Notes: generated from the letters alone by a model not told the origin. A stretch of DNA of 64,000 nucleotides from Lentilitoribacter sp039986595 (GCA_039986595.1 JBDWQJ010000010.1:1-64000), one strand, 5' to 3'; numbered from the stretch's first letter, positions 41,375 through 49,834 are shown. Program-made: numbers and translations.

Positions 41375-43117
41375 CTACTCGGCTGCTTCTGTTGGTTGAA
41401 CACGTTGCTTACTATAAGCATCTTTTTCATCATCATCGATTTCAACGATATATGGCTTCACGTCTTGTTTGCGACTTTCCGGAAGTCCATTTTCACCTTT
41501 TTTCAAAAGCGTATGGCAGAACCAGTTTTCGTCGTCTTTTTCGTATTCAACGCGGTTGTGATAAAGACCCCATCGGCTTTCAGTTCTGTATAGGGATGCA
41601 GACGCTGCCATTTCTGCGCAATCCATGATGGTTGAAGCTTCAAGAGAACGCATCAATTCATGAGCGTTTTGCACATACATTGCATTTTCCATATCATCAC
41701 GCACTTCAGCAAAACGTCTTTGCGCAGTTTCCATTTTGGCCGTGACCTTTGGAGGCTGCAGGTAATCATTGACCAAGCGTCTAGTTTTAAATTCGATCTG
41801 ATTTGGTGGAATGCCATCATCGCGTTTGGTTGGTGCCATAACGCGATTGCGTTCAGCCTCTACTTCACCTTGATCAAACTCTGCGAAATCTACATCTTTG
41901 ATATAATCCGCTGCATCAAGGCCTGCAAAAGCACCATTAGTAAACGCGCCAAGCATGTAGTTGTGTGGGACATTGGCCATGTCACCCGCTGCATAAAGAC
42001 CTGCAACGCTTGTACGTGCTCTTTCATCTACAAACACACCTGATGCTGAGTGACCGGAACAAAAACCGATCTCAGAGATATGCATCTCGATCATTTCTTT
42101 GCGGTAGTCAGTGCCACGGTTTTTATGGAAATGACCGCGCGTTGGACGCTCAACAATATGTAAAGTGCGTTCAATTTCAGCAACTGTTTCTTCCGCTAGG
42201 TGGTTGAGTTTAAGATAAACTGGGCCTTTACCGGATTGTAGTTCATCATAAAACTCCTGCATCATTTGGCCTGACCAGTAATCACATTCAATAAAGCGTT
42301 CACCTTCGGCGTTTGCGGTATATCCGCCCATTGGACCTGCGACATAGGCGCAGGCTGGGCCGTTGTAGTCCTTGATTAACGGGTTGATTTGATAGCACTC
42401 AAGATTGGCTAAATCCGCGCCTGCGTGGTAGGCCATAGAATAACCTTCACCGGTATTTGTCGGGTTCTCATAGGTGCCGTACATATAACCCGATGTTGGC
42501 AAGCCTAGTCTACCGGCAGCACCCAAACACATTATGACAGCCTTTGCTCTGACCACCAAAAACTCAGCGTTTCTGGTGTTGACGCAAATGGCGCCTGCAA
42601 TACGTCCTTCACCTTTAAGTAGGCGAGTTGCCATATAGCGGTTTGAAATATTGATACGGGCTTTTCTTAATTGACGATAAAGTGCTTTTTTTACCGTGTC
42701 GCCATTAGGCATTGGAAGAACATAGGTTCCAATATGGTGTACTTTTTTGACATCATATTCACCGTTTTGATCTTTCTGGAAACGAATGCCAAAGCTGTCG
42801 AGCTCTTGAATAATCTCGTAACAACCTTCTGCATAGCGATAGATTGGAGCCTGGTCGACGATACCGTCATTGGCGATTGTAATTTCTTTTGTATATTGTT
42901 CGGGTGTCGCATGGCCGGGGATGATGGTGTTATTGAGCCCATCCATGCCCATAGCAATGGCGCCAGAACGCTTGACATTGGCTTTGTCCAGCAGAACAAC
43001 GTTTGCTTCTGGATTTTTTTTCTTCGCCTTTAGCGCGGCCATGGGGCCAGCTGTTCCGCCACCTATGACCAGAATGTCGCAATCTATTTGGCTGATACCA
43101 TCCAGAATTTCGTCCAT
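41375..43117 (-). CDS. AprA-like FAD-dependent oxidoreductase (fumarate-reductase flavoprotein family)
   Basis: A 580-residue soluble flavoprotein of the fumarate reductase/succinate dehydrogenase/AprA superfamily. The FAD-binding GGGTAGPMAALKAKKK is at residues 18-33, and LDKANVKRSGAIAMGMDGLN and GFCSGHSASGVFVDERART follow, the latter like the AprA region near its substrate site; GLYAAGDMANVPHNYMLGAF closes the FAD site. It has no membrane anchor or export signal. With the AprB-like ferredoxin it should form a two-subunit complex. The substrate is unknown: fumarate, sulfite/APS or another small acceptor are all open. Ribosome site TAGGAG before ATG 43117. Confidence 0.85.
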   Translation of the reverse strand: MDEILDGISQIDCDILVIGGGTAGPMAALKAKKKNPEANVVLLDKANVKRSGAIAMGMDGLNNTIIPGHATPEQYTKEITIANDGIVDQAPIYRYAEGCYEIIQELDSFGIRFQKDQNGEYDVKKVHHIGTYVLPMPNGDTVKKALYRQLRKARINISNRYMATRLLKGEGRIAGAICVNTRNAEFLVVRAKAVIMCLGAAGRLGLPTSGYMYGTYENPTNTGEGYSMAYHAGADLANLECYQINPLIKDYNGPACAYVAGPMGGYTANAEGERFIECDYWSGQMMQEFYDELQSGKGPVYLKLNHLAEETVAEIERTLHIVERPTRGHFHKNRGTDYRKEMIEMHISEIGFCSGHSASGVFVDERARTSVAGLYAAGDMANVPHNYMLGAFTNGAFAGLDAADYIKDVDFAEFDQGEVEAERNRVMAPTKRDDGIPPNQIEFKTRRLVNDYLQPPKVTAKMETAQRRFAEVRDDMENAMYVQNAHELMRSLEASTIMDCAEMAASASLYRTESRWGLYHNRVEYEKDDENWFCHTLLKKGENGLPESRKQDVKPYIVEIDDDEKDAYSKQRVQPTEAAE

Positions 43118-43136
43118 TATAAACTCCTAATTTGTT

Positions 43137-43469
43137 CTAGAATTCAGACTGCGACGTTCCGCTATCTGATAATGTCAATTTGTTGTCGTTGTTGGTTGAA
43201 AGTTCTTTTAAATACGAAAATGGATAGATCGCTCTAACGTGACCATCAGAAAATGTGATGTTTAAGCTTGAATGCCCTAAAACACTGACATCAGTTATTT
43301 TGATGTGTTCGGATACGGGATTTTCTTTGCCATCGAACCGGGCACGTTTGGACACTGCATCCTGTGCATTTTCACGTAAATATTTTGCAGTTACTTTGCC
43401 TTTGTTTCCATCAGACCAAGTAATATTGAGTGTCTTGTGACCATCTACAACATTAAGCGAAGCTATCAT
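43137..43469 (-). CDS. DUF971 (GBBH-like N-terminal domain) protein
   Basis: A 110-residue protein made almost wholly of a DUF971/GBBH-like N-terminal domain duplicated-looking pair of strands: LNITWSDGNKGKVTAKYLRE and, about 55 residues later, LNITFSDGHVRAIYPFSYLK. The SDGH motif and IYPFSYLKEL are family hallmarks. The cysteines of many DUF971 proteins are absent. The frame is open to TTG 43532, but ATG 43469 gives the normal length; this start is not certain. It is the first gene of the redox operon, 19 bases before the flavoprotein gene. Confidence 0.75.
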   Translation of the reverse strand: MIASLNVVDGHKTLNITWSDGNKGKVTAKYLRENAQDAVSKRARFDGKENPVSEHIKITDVSVLGHSSLNITFSDGHVRAIYPFSYLKELSTNNDNKLTLSDSGTSQSEF

Positions 43470-43551
43470 TTTGCCAACCAAATTTTCTAAGTTGATGGCA
43501 TTTTTATTTAAAATTGTGCGCTGCAATAGCAATTTATTGACGGACGGATAT

Positions 43552-43567
43552 TTTAATCTGGATTAAA
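43552..43567. promoter_or_regulatory. Perfect palindrome between the DUF971 and fdxA genes
   Basis: TTTAATC (43552-43558) and GATTAAA (43561-43567) form a perfect 7-bp inverted repeat with TG between them. It lies in the divergent gap, about 25 bases before the fdxA ATG and about 85 bases before the DUF971 ATG. This is the position of an operator serving both operons. The binding protein is not known. Confidence 0.5.
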
Positions 43568-43591
43568 TCAATTGTCAGAAATGGAGAGACT

Positions 43592-43924
43592 ATGACTTAC
43601 GCTGTTACAGACAATTGTGTTGGATGCAAATACACAGATTGTGTATCCGTTTGCCCAGTTGATTGCTTTTATGAGGGAGAAAATATGATTGTTATCCATC
43701 CTGATGAATGCATCGATTGTGGGGTTTGTGAACCTGAATGCCCGGCAGGTGCAATTATAGCGGATACAGAACCTGGTGCTGATAAATGGGTTGAGATTAA
43801 CGCAAAATATGCCGAAATCTGGCCGGTTATTACGGACGCTAAGGAACCATTACCAGATGCTCTGGAACTTGATGGTAAATCCAATAAATATGAAACAATT
43901 TTTTCTCCCAACCCAGCTGCTTAA
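43592..43924 (+). CDS. fdxA: 7Fe ferredoxin FdxA
   Basis: A 110-residue ferredoxin with the [3Fe-4S][4Fe-4S] pattern: C9, C12, C17, C21 and C25 in the first part and C40, C43, C46, C50 in DECIDCGVCEPECPAGAI. The start MTYAVTDNCVGCKYTDCVSV and the C-terminal half are those of the Azotobacter-type FdxA of Alphaproteobacteria. It is divergent from the DUF971-AprA-like operon and upstream of the reductase gene, so it is the likely electron carrier between them. Confidence 0.93.
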   Translation: MTYAVTDNCVGCKYTDCVSVCPVDCFYEGENMIVIHPDECIDCGVCEPECPAGAIIADTEPGADKWVEINAKYAEIWPVITDAKEPLPDALELDGKSNKYETIFSPNPAA

Positions 43925-43941
43925 ACCAAAAGAGGTGCGCT

Positions 43942-44724
43942 ATGAATATACTCAGCCTTCCCGATGCACAAACTGTACAATCAGTTCACCACTGGACAGA
44001 AAATTTGTTTTCATTTCGTGTCTCACGGCCGAGTAGTTTGAGATTTCGGTCTGGAGAATTTGTTATGATTGGACTTCCCAATGATGAAGGGAAACCGCTA
44101 CTGCGCGCCTATTCTATTGCGTCTCCATCGTGGGATGAAGAGTTGGAATTTTATTCAATTAAAGTGCCGGATGGACCTTTGACATCAAGACTTCAGAAAA
44201 TAAAGTCCGGCGACCAGATCATCCTTAAGACCAAACCTGTTGGCACGTTGGTGTTAGATGCGCTTGTTCCAGGGAAACGTCTTTGGATGATTTGTACTGG
44301 AACCGGTATTGCACCATTTGCTTCTCTTTTGCGTGATCCTGAAACTTATGAGCAATTTGAACAGGTTGTTGTGGCGCATACATGCAGGACTAATGCAGAG
44401 CTTGATTATGGTCGGGGTATCATTGAAGCGCTGCCGAATGATCCACTGATTGGTGAGATCGTGCAGGACAAAATTCTATATTACCCAACAACAACGCGGG
44501 AAGTTTCTGAAAAAATGGGTCGGATTAGTGACCATATTCGTGACAATTCGGTGTTTGATACGCTTGGTATAGACGGTTGGAACCCTGAAATTGATCGTGT
44601 AATGATTTGTGGTAACTTAGCCTTAAATAAAGACATTATGTCATTATGTGAGGATGCTGGTCTGACGGAAGGCGCCAATAGTAAGCCGGCAGAATATGTT
44701 GTTGAAAAGGCGTTTGTCGACTAA
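43942..44724 (+). CDS. fpr: Ferredoxin-NADP reductase
   Basis: A 260-residue FAD enzyme of the bacterial class of plant-type ferredoxin-NADP reductases. RAYSIASPSWDEELEFYSIK is the FAD-binding motif, GTLVLDALVPGKRLWMICTG leads to the nucleotide site GTGIAPFASLLRD, and the terminal aromatic-to-Asp segment YVVEKAFVD is as in alphaproteobacterial enzymes, where the last residues shape NADPH access. It lies 17 bases after fdxA and should reduce it with NADPH, or be reduced by it. Confidence 0.92.
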   Translation: MNILSLPDAQTVQSVHHWTENLFSFRVSRPSSLRFRSGEFVMIGLPNDEGKPLLRAYSIASPSWDEELEFYSIKVPDGPLTSRLQKIKSGDQIILKTKPVGTLVLDALVPGKRLWMICTGTGIAPFASLLRDPETYEQFEQVVVAHTCRTNAELDYGRGIIEALPNDPLIGEIVQDKILYYPTTTREVSEKMGRISDHIRDNSVFDTLGIDGWNPEIDRVMICGNLALNKDIMSLCEDAGLTEGANSKPAEYVVEKAFVD

Positions 44725-45148
44725 ATTTTTACGTCTTAAAGATGGCCACTATTTTCTAATATAGAGGCAATAGGTTCAACCGCTCGGTACTCTGCATCGC
44801 GTCTAATAAATAGTCTTGTCGCCGTAATAACACGCTCAAGATTATTTAAAATTTAGTTGTAAATCTCATCACTAAATTTGCCTTCACTAATTTAAGTTGT
44901 AAAAAATACAGATAAAAATAGCGCTAAAATTCAATAATTTTGTGCTCTCTGACATGTTTTATGTATTTGTTTGTTTTATCGACTTTTGCCTATTTTATAG
45001 CCGATTGGTAAGTATCTTCTTGCTGTTAAAAAGTGCACATGACAATTAGTTGTCATTTGTGAAATTTCTGATCTAAAAAAAATAACGTACAGGGCTGATT
45101 TTTCTTTTAAACAATCTTGAATAGAAATCAAAACATGTCACAGTATTG
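44725..45148. other. Long AT-rich intergenic region
   Basis: The gap from fpr to the next possible gene is over 400 bases and AT-rich. It holds no complete gene, no tRNA and no clear promoter. A protein-like minus-strand stretch at 44736-44849 is discussed as a possible gene relic. The rest shows only short homopolymer runs. Confidence 0.6.
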
Positions 45149-45166
45149 GTATGAAAATATTCATAC
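45149..45166. promoter_or_regulatory. Perfect 7-bp-arm palindrome upstream of a small gene
   Basis: GTATGAA (45149-45155) and TTCATAC (45160-45166) are perfect inverted copies with AATA between. It covers an ATG at 45151 that could otherwise begin the downstream ORF, so it looks more like an operator than a coding start. Confidence 0.4.
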
Positions 45167-45198
45167 ATCAAAAGAAAATAGGAAAGCGATGGTTCACC

Positions 45199-45492
45199 AT
45201 GCGGTACTATTTTGCTGTTTGTGTGAAAGTCGATTTTTCCAATGATGAAGTTGATGCAATTGCTCGCAATTCTTTACTGAAACAAAAAATTTTAGATCGC
45301 GTGCCAGCCGATGATATCGCCACAGAATATTTAGACATTTACGCGCTCACACTTGCACATCTTGTTGATAATCAACTTGATTGTCATTGTTGTGAAACTC
45401 AACATGCTGCAGATGATTATGAGAAGCTTCTTAGAATTCAATTAAAAAAATTAGAAACACAATTGCAGGGCGATTTAGTTTGCCAAAGGTAA
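45199..45492 (+). CDS. Small hypothetical protein
   Basis: A 97-residue protein from ATG 45199 that I do not recognise. It begins RYYFAVCVKVDFSNDEVDAI, is predicted mainly helical and soluble, and carries the cysteine cluster CHCCETQH at about residues 62-69, which could bind metal. The frame is open to ATG 45151, but that codon lies in a palindrome and neither start has a strong ribosome site. It stands alone; its reality rests on length and plausible composition. Confidence 0.45.
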   Translation: MRYYFAVCVKVDFSNDEVDAIARNSLLKQKILDRVPADDIATEYLDIYALTLAHLVDNQLDCHCCETQHAADDYEKLLRIQLKKLETQLQGDLVCQR

Positions 45493-45606
45493 TGCGACAG
45501 CTAAAATAGTAGGTGGTTTTTTTTACTGGTTGGTTATCTTTCGTAACAACGATTGCTTGATACGAAAGTGGATTACTTTTCGGCGTACAGGGGAGGGTGT
45601 TTTACT

Positions 45607-45939
45607 TTATACAAATTCAACAGGTTTTTCCCATTGAATGAGAACAATACATCCGGTTTCTGATTTGACAGCATGTTCGGTGCCCGCAGGATTAATGACC
45701 AGATCACCGGCCAATGCGGTGCCATTATCGTCTACTTGATCTCCCTCAAGTACCAATATTGTTTCCAAACCAATATGTTTGTGTCGCGGTACCGATGCGC
45801 CAGCTTGATATTTTAAAAGAGCAATTTGTGGGCTGGATTTTCGCATCCAGAATATATCAACACCTTGTCGAAAGTATTCAAACTCTAAAGTTTCCCACCC
45901 GTTAGGAATAAGGCTTTGTAGGATAGTTTGTTTACTCAT
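45607..45939 (-). CDS. Cupin-domain protein
   Basis: A 110-residue single-cupin protein. The metal-binding motif 1 is YQAGASVPRHKHIGLETILV with the HxHxxxxE histidines and glutamate, and motif 2 is GDLVINPAGTEHAV. It resembles the ChrR-type anti-sigma cupin fold, but there is no zinc-binding N-terminal domain. Its start overlaps the upstream cysteine-hydrolase gene by eight bases, so it is the last gene of the minus-strand island. It may be an auxiliary or sensory factor for that pathway. Confidence 0.8.
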   Translation of the reverse strand: MSKQTILQSLIPNGWETLEFEYFRQGVDIFWMRKSSPQIALLKYQAGASVPRHKHIGLETILVLEGDQVDDNGTALAGDLVINPAGTEHAVKSETGCIVLIQWEKPVEFV

Positions 45940-46597
45940 TTAGCGCCTCAATAATGCTGCTTGTATCTGCGGCCCAACCAACAATGCCGCCTTGGGCGAC
46001 AATCATTTCAACGGTCATTGATTTGAAATGTGGGAAATAACTTTCCGTAGCATCTTCAGCTACAATGCAATCATATCCGCGATCATTGGCTTCACGCATG
46101 CTTGTTTGTACGCATACCTCAGTTGTTACTCCGGCAAAAACTAGCTGTTTGATCGAGAGTTTATCAAGAGTGTCTTGAAGGTTTGTTTTATAAAAGGCGC
46201 CTTTACCTGGCTTATCGATGACAATTTCGCCCTTAATTGGATACAGTTCAGGTATGATATCAGCGCCGTCTTGACCTGAAACAAGTATGCGTCCCATGGG
46301 ACCTTCATCACCGATGCGCAGATCAGGATTGCCACGATCCCGCTTTGCATCAGGTAAGTCAGAAAGATCAGGTTTATGGCATTCGCGCGTGTGAATGATG
46401 GGTAGATTGTGTTCTCGAAAACCTTTGAGTAATTCTTGCGCTTTTGGGATAATGGCACGTAATAGTGAGACATCATTTCCAAGCGTTTCACCAAAACCAC
46501 CCGGTTCAATAAAGTCACGCTGCATATCAATCATCACCAGCGCTATTGCAGATTTATTGATTGGAAAATCAAATGGTTGTGCCTGAAGAATAGCCAT
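45932..46597 (-). CDS. Isochorismatase-like cysteine hydrolase (second biuret-type)
   Basis: A 221-residue cysteine hydrolase. The triad is D24 (MIDMQRDF), K129 (DKPGKGAF) and C162 (TTEVCVQTSMREANDRGYDC). These positions correspond to biuret amidohydrolase, but sequence differs from the BiuH-like protein at 48141 and it is likely to act on a different amide, for example another carbamoyl or guanyl compound. The stop of the ABC ATPase gene overlaps its start, so it is coupled to the transporter. Confidence 0.8.
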   Translation of the reverse strand: MAILQAQPFDFPINKSAIALVMIDMQRDFIEPGGFGETLGNDVSLLRAIIPKAQELLKGFREHNLPIIHTRECHKPDLSDLPDAKRDRGNPDLRIGDEGPMGRILVSGQDGADIIPELYPIKGEIVIDKPGKGAFYKTNLQDTLDKLSIKQLVFAGVTTEVCVQTSMREANDRGYDCIVAEDATESYFPHFKSMTVEMIVAQGGIVGWAADTSSIIEALNE

Positions 46598-48144
46598 TAG
46601 TGTTGCCCCGCCATGTGAAAACCGATTTCAGAAATATTTGCTGATGCGGCATCCGTTTCATAGGTAATGGCGCCGTCTGACATAACCAGAATCCGATCTG
46701 ATAGTTCCAGTATTTCATCTAAATCTTCTGACAGAAGTAAGATTGCAACACCATGGTTTCGAGCTTTGATTATGCGTTGGCGGATCGCAGCAACAGCGGA
46801 GAAATCTAGTCCAAAACATGGGTTTGAAATAATCAGAAGGTCAATGTCTCCGGTTAATTCTCTTGCCAATACAGCACGTTGGATATTGCCGCCAGAAAGT
46901 GCTTCAATTGGACTGTGGGCTGAAGTGGTTTTGATGTTAAACTCTGAAATCATTTTTTCTGCATAGGCATTTATTTTGGTGTTGTTTTTCCAAAATTGTG
47001 GCCTGTTGTTTCCTTCAGAGGGGTCATCAAAATTTCTAAAAGCTAGATTCTCTGCAACGCTCATTTTGCCTGCGGATGCATTTTGTAAAGGTTCTTCAGG
47101 AAGATAGCGTACGCGACGCTTCTTGGCTTCGCCGCGTGTGGCTGAATATGTTTCGCCTTGCACTTTTATATGTCCAGCATCAAGCGGTCTTTGACCTGTT
47201 AGGATTTCCATTAGTTCTGTCTGCCCATTGCCTGATACACCAGCGATCCCAACAATCTCTCCAGCTTTTACATTTAGATGATCAATGGAGATTTTCTTAG
47301 TTCCGGATCTATCGGGTGCGGTAACAGAGGTGAGATCAAGAATGATATCACCTGTTATATTTTCTCGTTCAATCGTATTGTTATCGCCCGCTTGCCCCAC
47401 CATCATCAACGCCATATCATCATGGGTAAGGTCTGCAACTAATCCATTTCCAGCTTGTTTTCCGCGCCGAAGCACGGTCACTTCATCGGCAAAATCAGTG
47501 ACTTCTCGGAATTTATGGGTGATCATTAGAACTGAAATTTCACCTGCTTCGGTCAACGATTTAACGTGAGTTAATACTTCTGTTGCTTCTGATGGTGTGA
47601 GCACAGAAGTTGGTTCATCCAAGATCAAGAAGCGGCTTCCAAGATAAAGTTGTTTCAAAATTTCAAGCTTTTGCTTCTCGCCTGCTGCGAGTTGAGAAAC
47701 ACGTTGATCAAGCGGCACCTTAAAGGGCATTTTTTCAAGAAAATCTTGAAGCTTTTTGCTCTCTGCTTTCCAGTCAATAATTGTAGGCGCATCGGCGCGG
47801 CTGATGATCAAATTTTCAGCTGCTGTGAGCGATGGCACAAGTGTGAAATGCTGATAAACCATCCCAAGACCAAGCATTTGTGCATCCTTGGGGTCTAATA
47901 ATTTTACTTCTTTCTTATTGACTAAAACATCGCCTGATGTCGCGTGGTAAAAGCCCATAATGCATTTTACCAGCGTTGATTTACCTGCACCGTTTTCTCC
48001 AAGTAATGCGTGGAATGTGCCAGCCTTTATGTTGATATTGACGTTATCCAGCGCTTTGAAGTCTCCAAACTGCATCGTCATGTTGATGGCCTCAACTGAG
48101 GCTGCTTTTACATTCTTTGATGATGCGAGAGGAGAGGTGTTCAT
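46597..48144 (-). CDS. ABC transporter ATP-binding protein, dual domain (BMP/nucleoside type)
   Basis: A 515-residue fused ATPase. The first domain (about 15-240) has LGENGAGKSTLVK and an LAAGEKQKLEILKQLY signature; the second (about 265-500) has the degenerate Walker A GVSGNGQTEL and signature LSGGNIQRAVLAREL. This layout is typical of ribose and basic-membrane-protein (BMP) nucleoside or purine importers. It pairs with two permeases (49846, 50772) and a BMP binding protein (51906) on the same strand, though two enzymes are interposed. Confidence 0.9.
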   Translation of the reverse strand: MNTSPLASSKNVKAASVEAINMTMQFGDFKALDNVNINIKAGTFHALLGENGAGKSTLVKCIMGFYHATSGDVLVNKKEVKLLDPKDAQMLGLGMVYQHFTLVPSLTAAENLIISRADAPTIIDWKAESKKLQDFLEKMPFKVPLDQRVSQLAAGEKQKLEILKQLYLGSRFLILDEPTSVLTPSEATEVLTHVKSLTEAGEISVLMITHKFREVTDFADEVTVLRRGKQAGNGLVADLTHDDMALMMVGQAGDNNTIERENITGDIILDLTSVTAPDRSGTKKISIDHLNVKAGEIVGIAGVSGNGQTELMEILTGQRPLDAGHIKVQGETYSATRGEAKKRRVRYLPEEPLQNASAGKMSVAENLAFRNFDDPSEGNNRPQFWKNNTKINAYAEKMISEFNIKTTSAHSPIEALSGGNIQRAVLARELTGDIDLLIISNPCFGLDFSAVAAIRQRIIKARNHGVAILLLSEDLDEILELSDRILVMSDGAITYETDAASANISEIGFHMAGQH

Positions 48145-48818
48145 GGCAATTGCTCGATCAATTTGGTGCTGGTTGAAACTGAGCCAAAAACCCCGCCTTG
48201 CATTTTGACCATTTTAATTGCTGCATTGTGATTACCAAGATCTGTTGCTCCGCAGCAATCTTCAACGAGCATGCACTCAAATCCTCTATCATTGGCTTCG
48301 CGCATGGTTGTGTGAACACATACATCTGTCGTGATGCCTGTGAGTAATAGATTTTCAATGCCACGCGTTCGCAAAAGTAACTCAAGATCTGTTGCACAAA
48401 ATGAGCCCTTGCCAGGCTTATCAATTATAGGTTCGCCCTCAATCGGGTAGAGTTCTTCGATAATATTCCAGCCGGGCTCACCGCGTACAAGTATTTTACC
48501 GCAAGGACCCGCGTCCCCAATTCCAGCGCCAATTTGTTGTGAACGCCATCTTTTGTTTTTTGGTAAATCGGCAAGATCTGGTCTGTGTCCTTCACGCGTG
48601 TGGATAATATGATAGCCACCAGCGCGCATTTTTTTAAGCAATGCTTTAATGGGCTCAATGGGCGCGCGGGTTAGGGATATGTCGTATCCCATTTTGTCAA
48701 CATAACCGCCTTTACCGCAAAAGTCTGTTTGCATGTCGATGATAATAAGGGCGGTGTTTTCAGGCCGAAGATCGCCGTTATATGGCCATTTATATGGATC
48801 TGCATCAATATAGCTCAT
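48141..48818 (-). CDS. biuH: Biuret amidohydrolase
   Basis: A 225-residue isochorismatase-like hydrolase that should convert biuret to allophanate and ammonia. D28, K134 and C167 match the known catalytic residues of Rhizobium BiuH (D36, K142, C175, a constant shift of eight). DADPYKWPYNGDLRPENTAL, IIHTREGHRPDLADLP and GITTDVCVHTTMREANDRG are close to the rhizobial enzyme as I recall it. The gene is coupled to the formamidase upstream and the ABC ATPase downstream by ATGA-like overlaps. Confidence 0.88.
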   Translation of the reverse strand: MSYIDADPYKWPYNGDLRPENTALIIIDMQTDFCGKGGYVDKMGYDISLTRAPIEPIKALLKKMRAGGYHIIHTREGHRPDLADLPKNKRWRSQQIGAGIGDAGPCGKILVRGEPGWNIIEELYPIEGEPIIDKPGKGSFCATDLELLLRTRGIENLLLTGITTDVCVHTTMREANDRGFECMLVEDCCGATDLGNHNAAIKMVKMQGGVFGSVSTSTKLIEQLP

Positions 48819-49834
48819 TCTGCTGCATCCTTCATGTCCAGTTCTCCAAACTTTCGGGTTGGCGCGTCAAAACCGCAGCTTGTGCCATCGGTTATTTTGA
48901 TCTCATCTTCCCAAGGTAGTTTGTATTTTCCTGCTGCAAGGTCTTGCATATAGGTGTATGGGCAATCTTGCGCTCCACCTTTAACGGCAACATAGCCGCG
49001 GTGACCAAATTGATAGATGTTGTTTTCAACTCCCCAATTGATGCGTGCTTCTCGCACCAGATCTGGTCGAACTTCTGCTGTGATGATTTCATCCACACGG
49101 CCCGATGTTCCATGAGCGATGATTGCGCCATCGAAATTGACGATCATGCCTTCGCCCATACTATCAAAGGTGCCATCTGAACCGCACATGCATACATTGG
49201 CTGTGACCATGAGATTGCTAAAACTGTTGGATTGGTTTGTAAAACTCCAGCTATCGCGGATAGGAGCGGTATAGCCAGCGGTTCTGATCATAATTTCAGC
49301 GCCTTTATAAGCGCATTCGCGAGCCATTTCGGGGAACATACCATCGTGGCAGATAATTAAAGCAATCTTGGAGCCATTTGGTCCATCGCAAACTGGAATA
49401 CCTTGATCGCCTGGTTCCCATGGTTCTACGGGTACCCAAGGGTGCATTTTACGGTAATAAAGCTGCATTTCACCTTTGTTGTCGATAATGATCCCTGAAT
49501 TATATGGCATGCCGCCTGGATTAAGCTCCATGATCGAAAAACAACCCCATATGTCATTATCGATGCATGCTTGTTTGAAAGCTGCAACTTCAGGGCCGTC
49601 CAAAGAGCACATAATCTCAGGATTGATATCCATTGAAAGCCCGTGAAGCGCATATTCTGGAAACACAACAAGGTCCGTGTTGGGGTTGTTGCGTCTTGCC
49701 TTGCCGACAAGTTCCACAATGCGTTCGGTTTGCGTTTTTAAATCTTGCCGCGTAACTGTGTTTGGTAATTGCAGTTGAACCACACCGATGACGACACCGT
49801 TTTCAGATTTATTAAGACCACCAAGACCGTTCAT
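48815..49834 (-). CDS. Formamidase (nitrilase superfamily, AmiF type)
   Basis: The 339-residue enzyme fits formamidase (formamide to formate and ammonia). The nitrilase triad is E60 (FPEY), K129 (YYRKMHPW) and C162 (ICHDGMFPEMARECAYKG), near-identical in position to H. pylori AmiF, and the C-terminal block LGHRGYVA-like (here FGHRGYVAVKGGAQDCPYTY) and AAGKYKLPWEDEIKI is AmiF-specific. It lies next to biuH, so formamide may be a pathway intermediate, or the enzyme may simply be co-regulated nitrogen salvage. Aliphatic amidase is a less likely alternative. Confidence 0.85.
   Translation of the reverse strand: MNGLGGLNKSENGVVIGVVQLQLPNTVTRQDLKTQTERIVELVGKARRNNPNTDLVVFPEYALHGLSMDINPEIMCSLDGPEVAAFKQACIDNDIWGCFSIMELNPGGMPYNSGIIIDNKGEMQLYYRKMHPWVPVEPWEPGDQGIPVCDGPNGSKIALIICHDGMFPEMARECAYKGAEIMIRTAGYTAPIRDSWSFTNQSNSFSNLMVTANVCMCGSDGTFDSMGEGMIVNFDGAIIAHGTSGRVDEIITAEVRPDLVREARINWGVENNIYQFGHRGYVAVKGGAQDCPYTYMQDLAAGKYKLPWEDEIKITDGTSCGFDAPTRKFGELDMKDAAE

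Noticed and set aside
41115..43117. Genuine dissimilatory adenylylsulfate reductase AprBA
   Set aside because: The ferredoxin lacks the AprB tail, the flavoprotein is divergent from AprA over large parts, and no sat, qmo or dsr genes are near; only AprBA-like is claimed.
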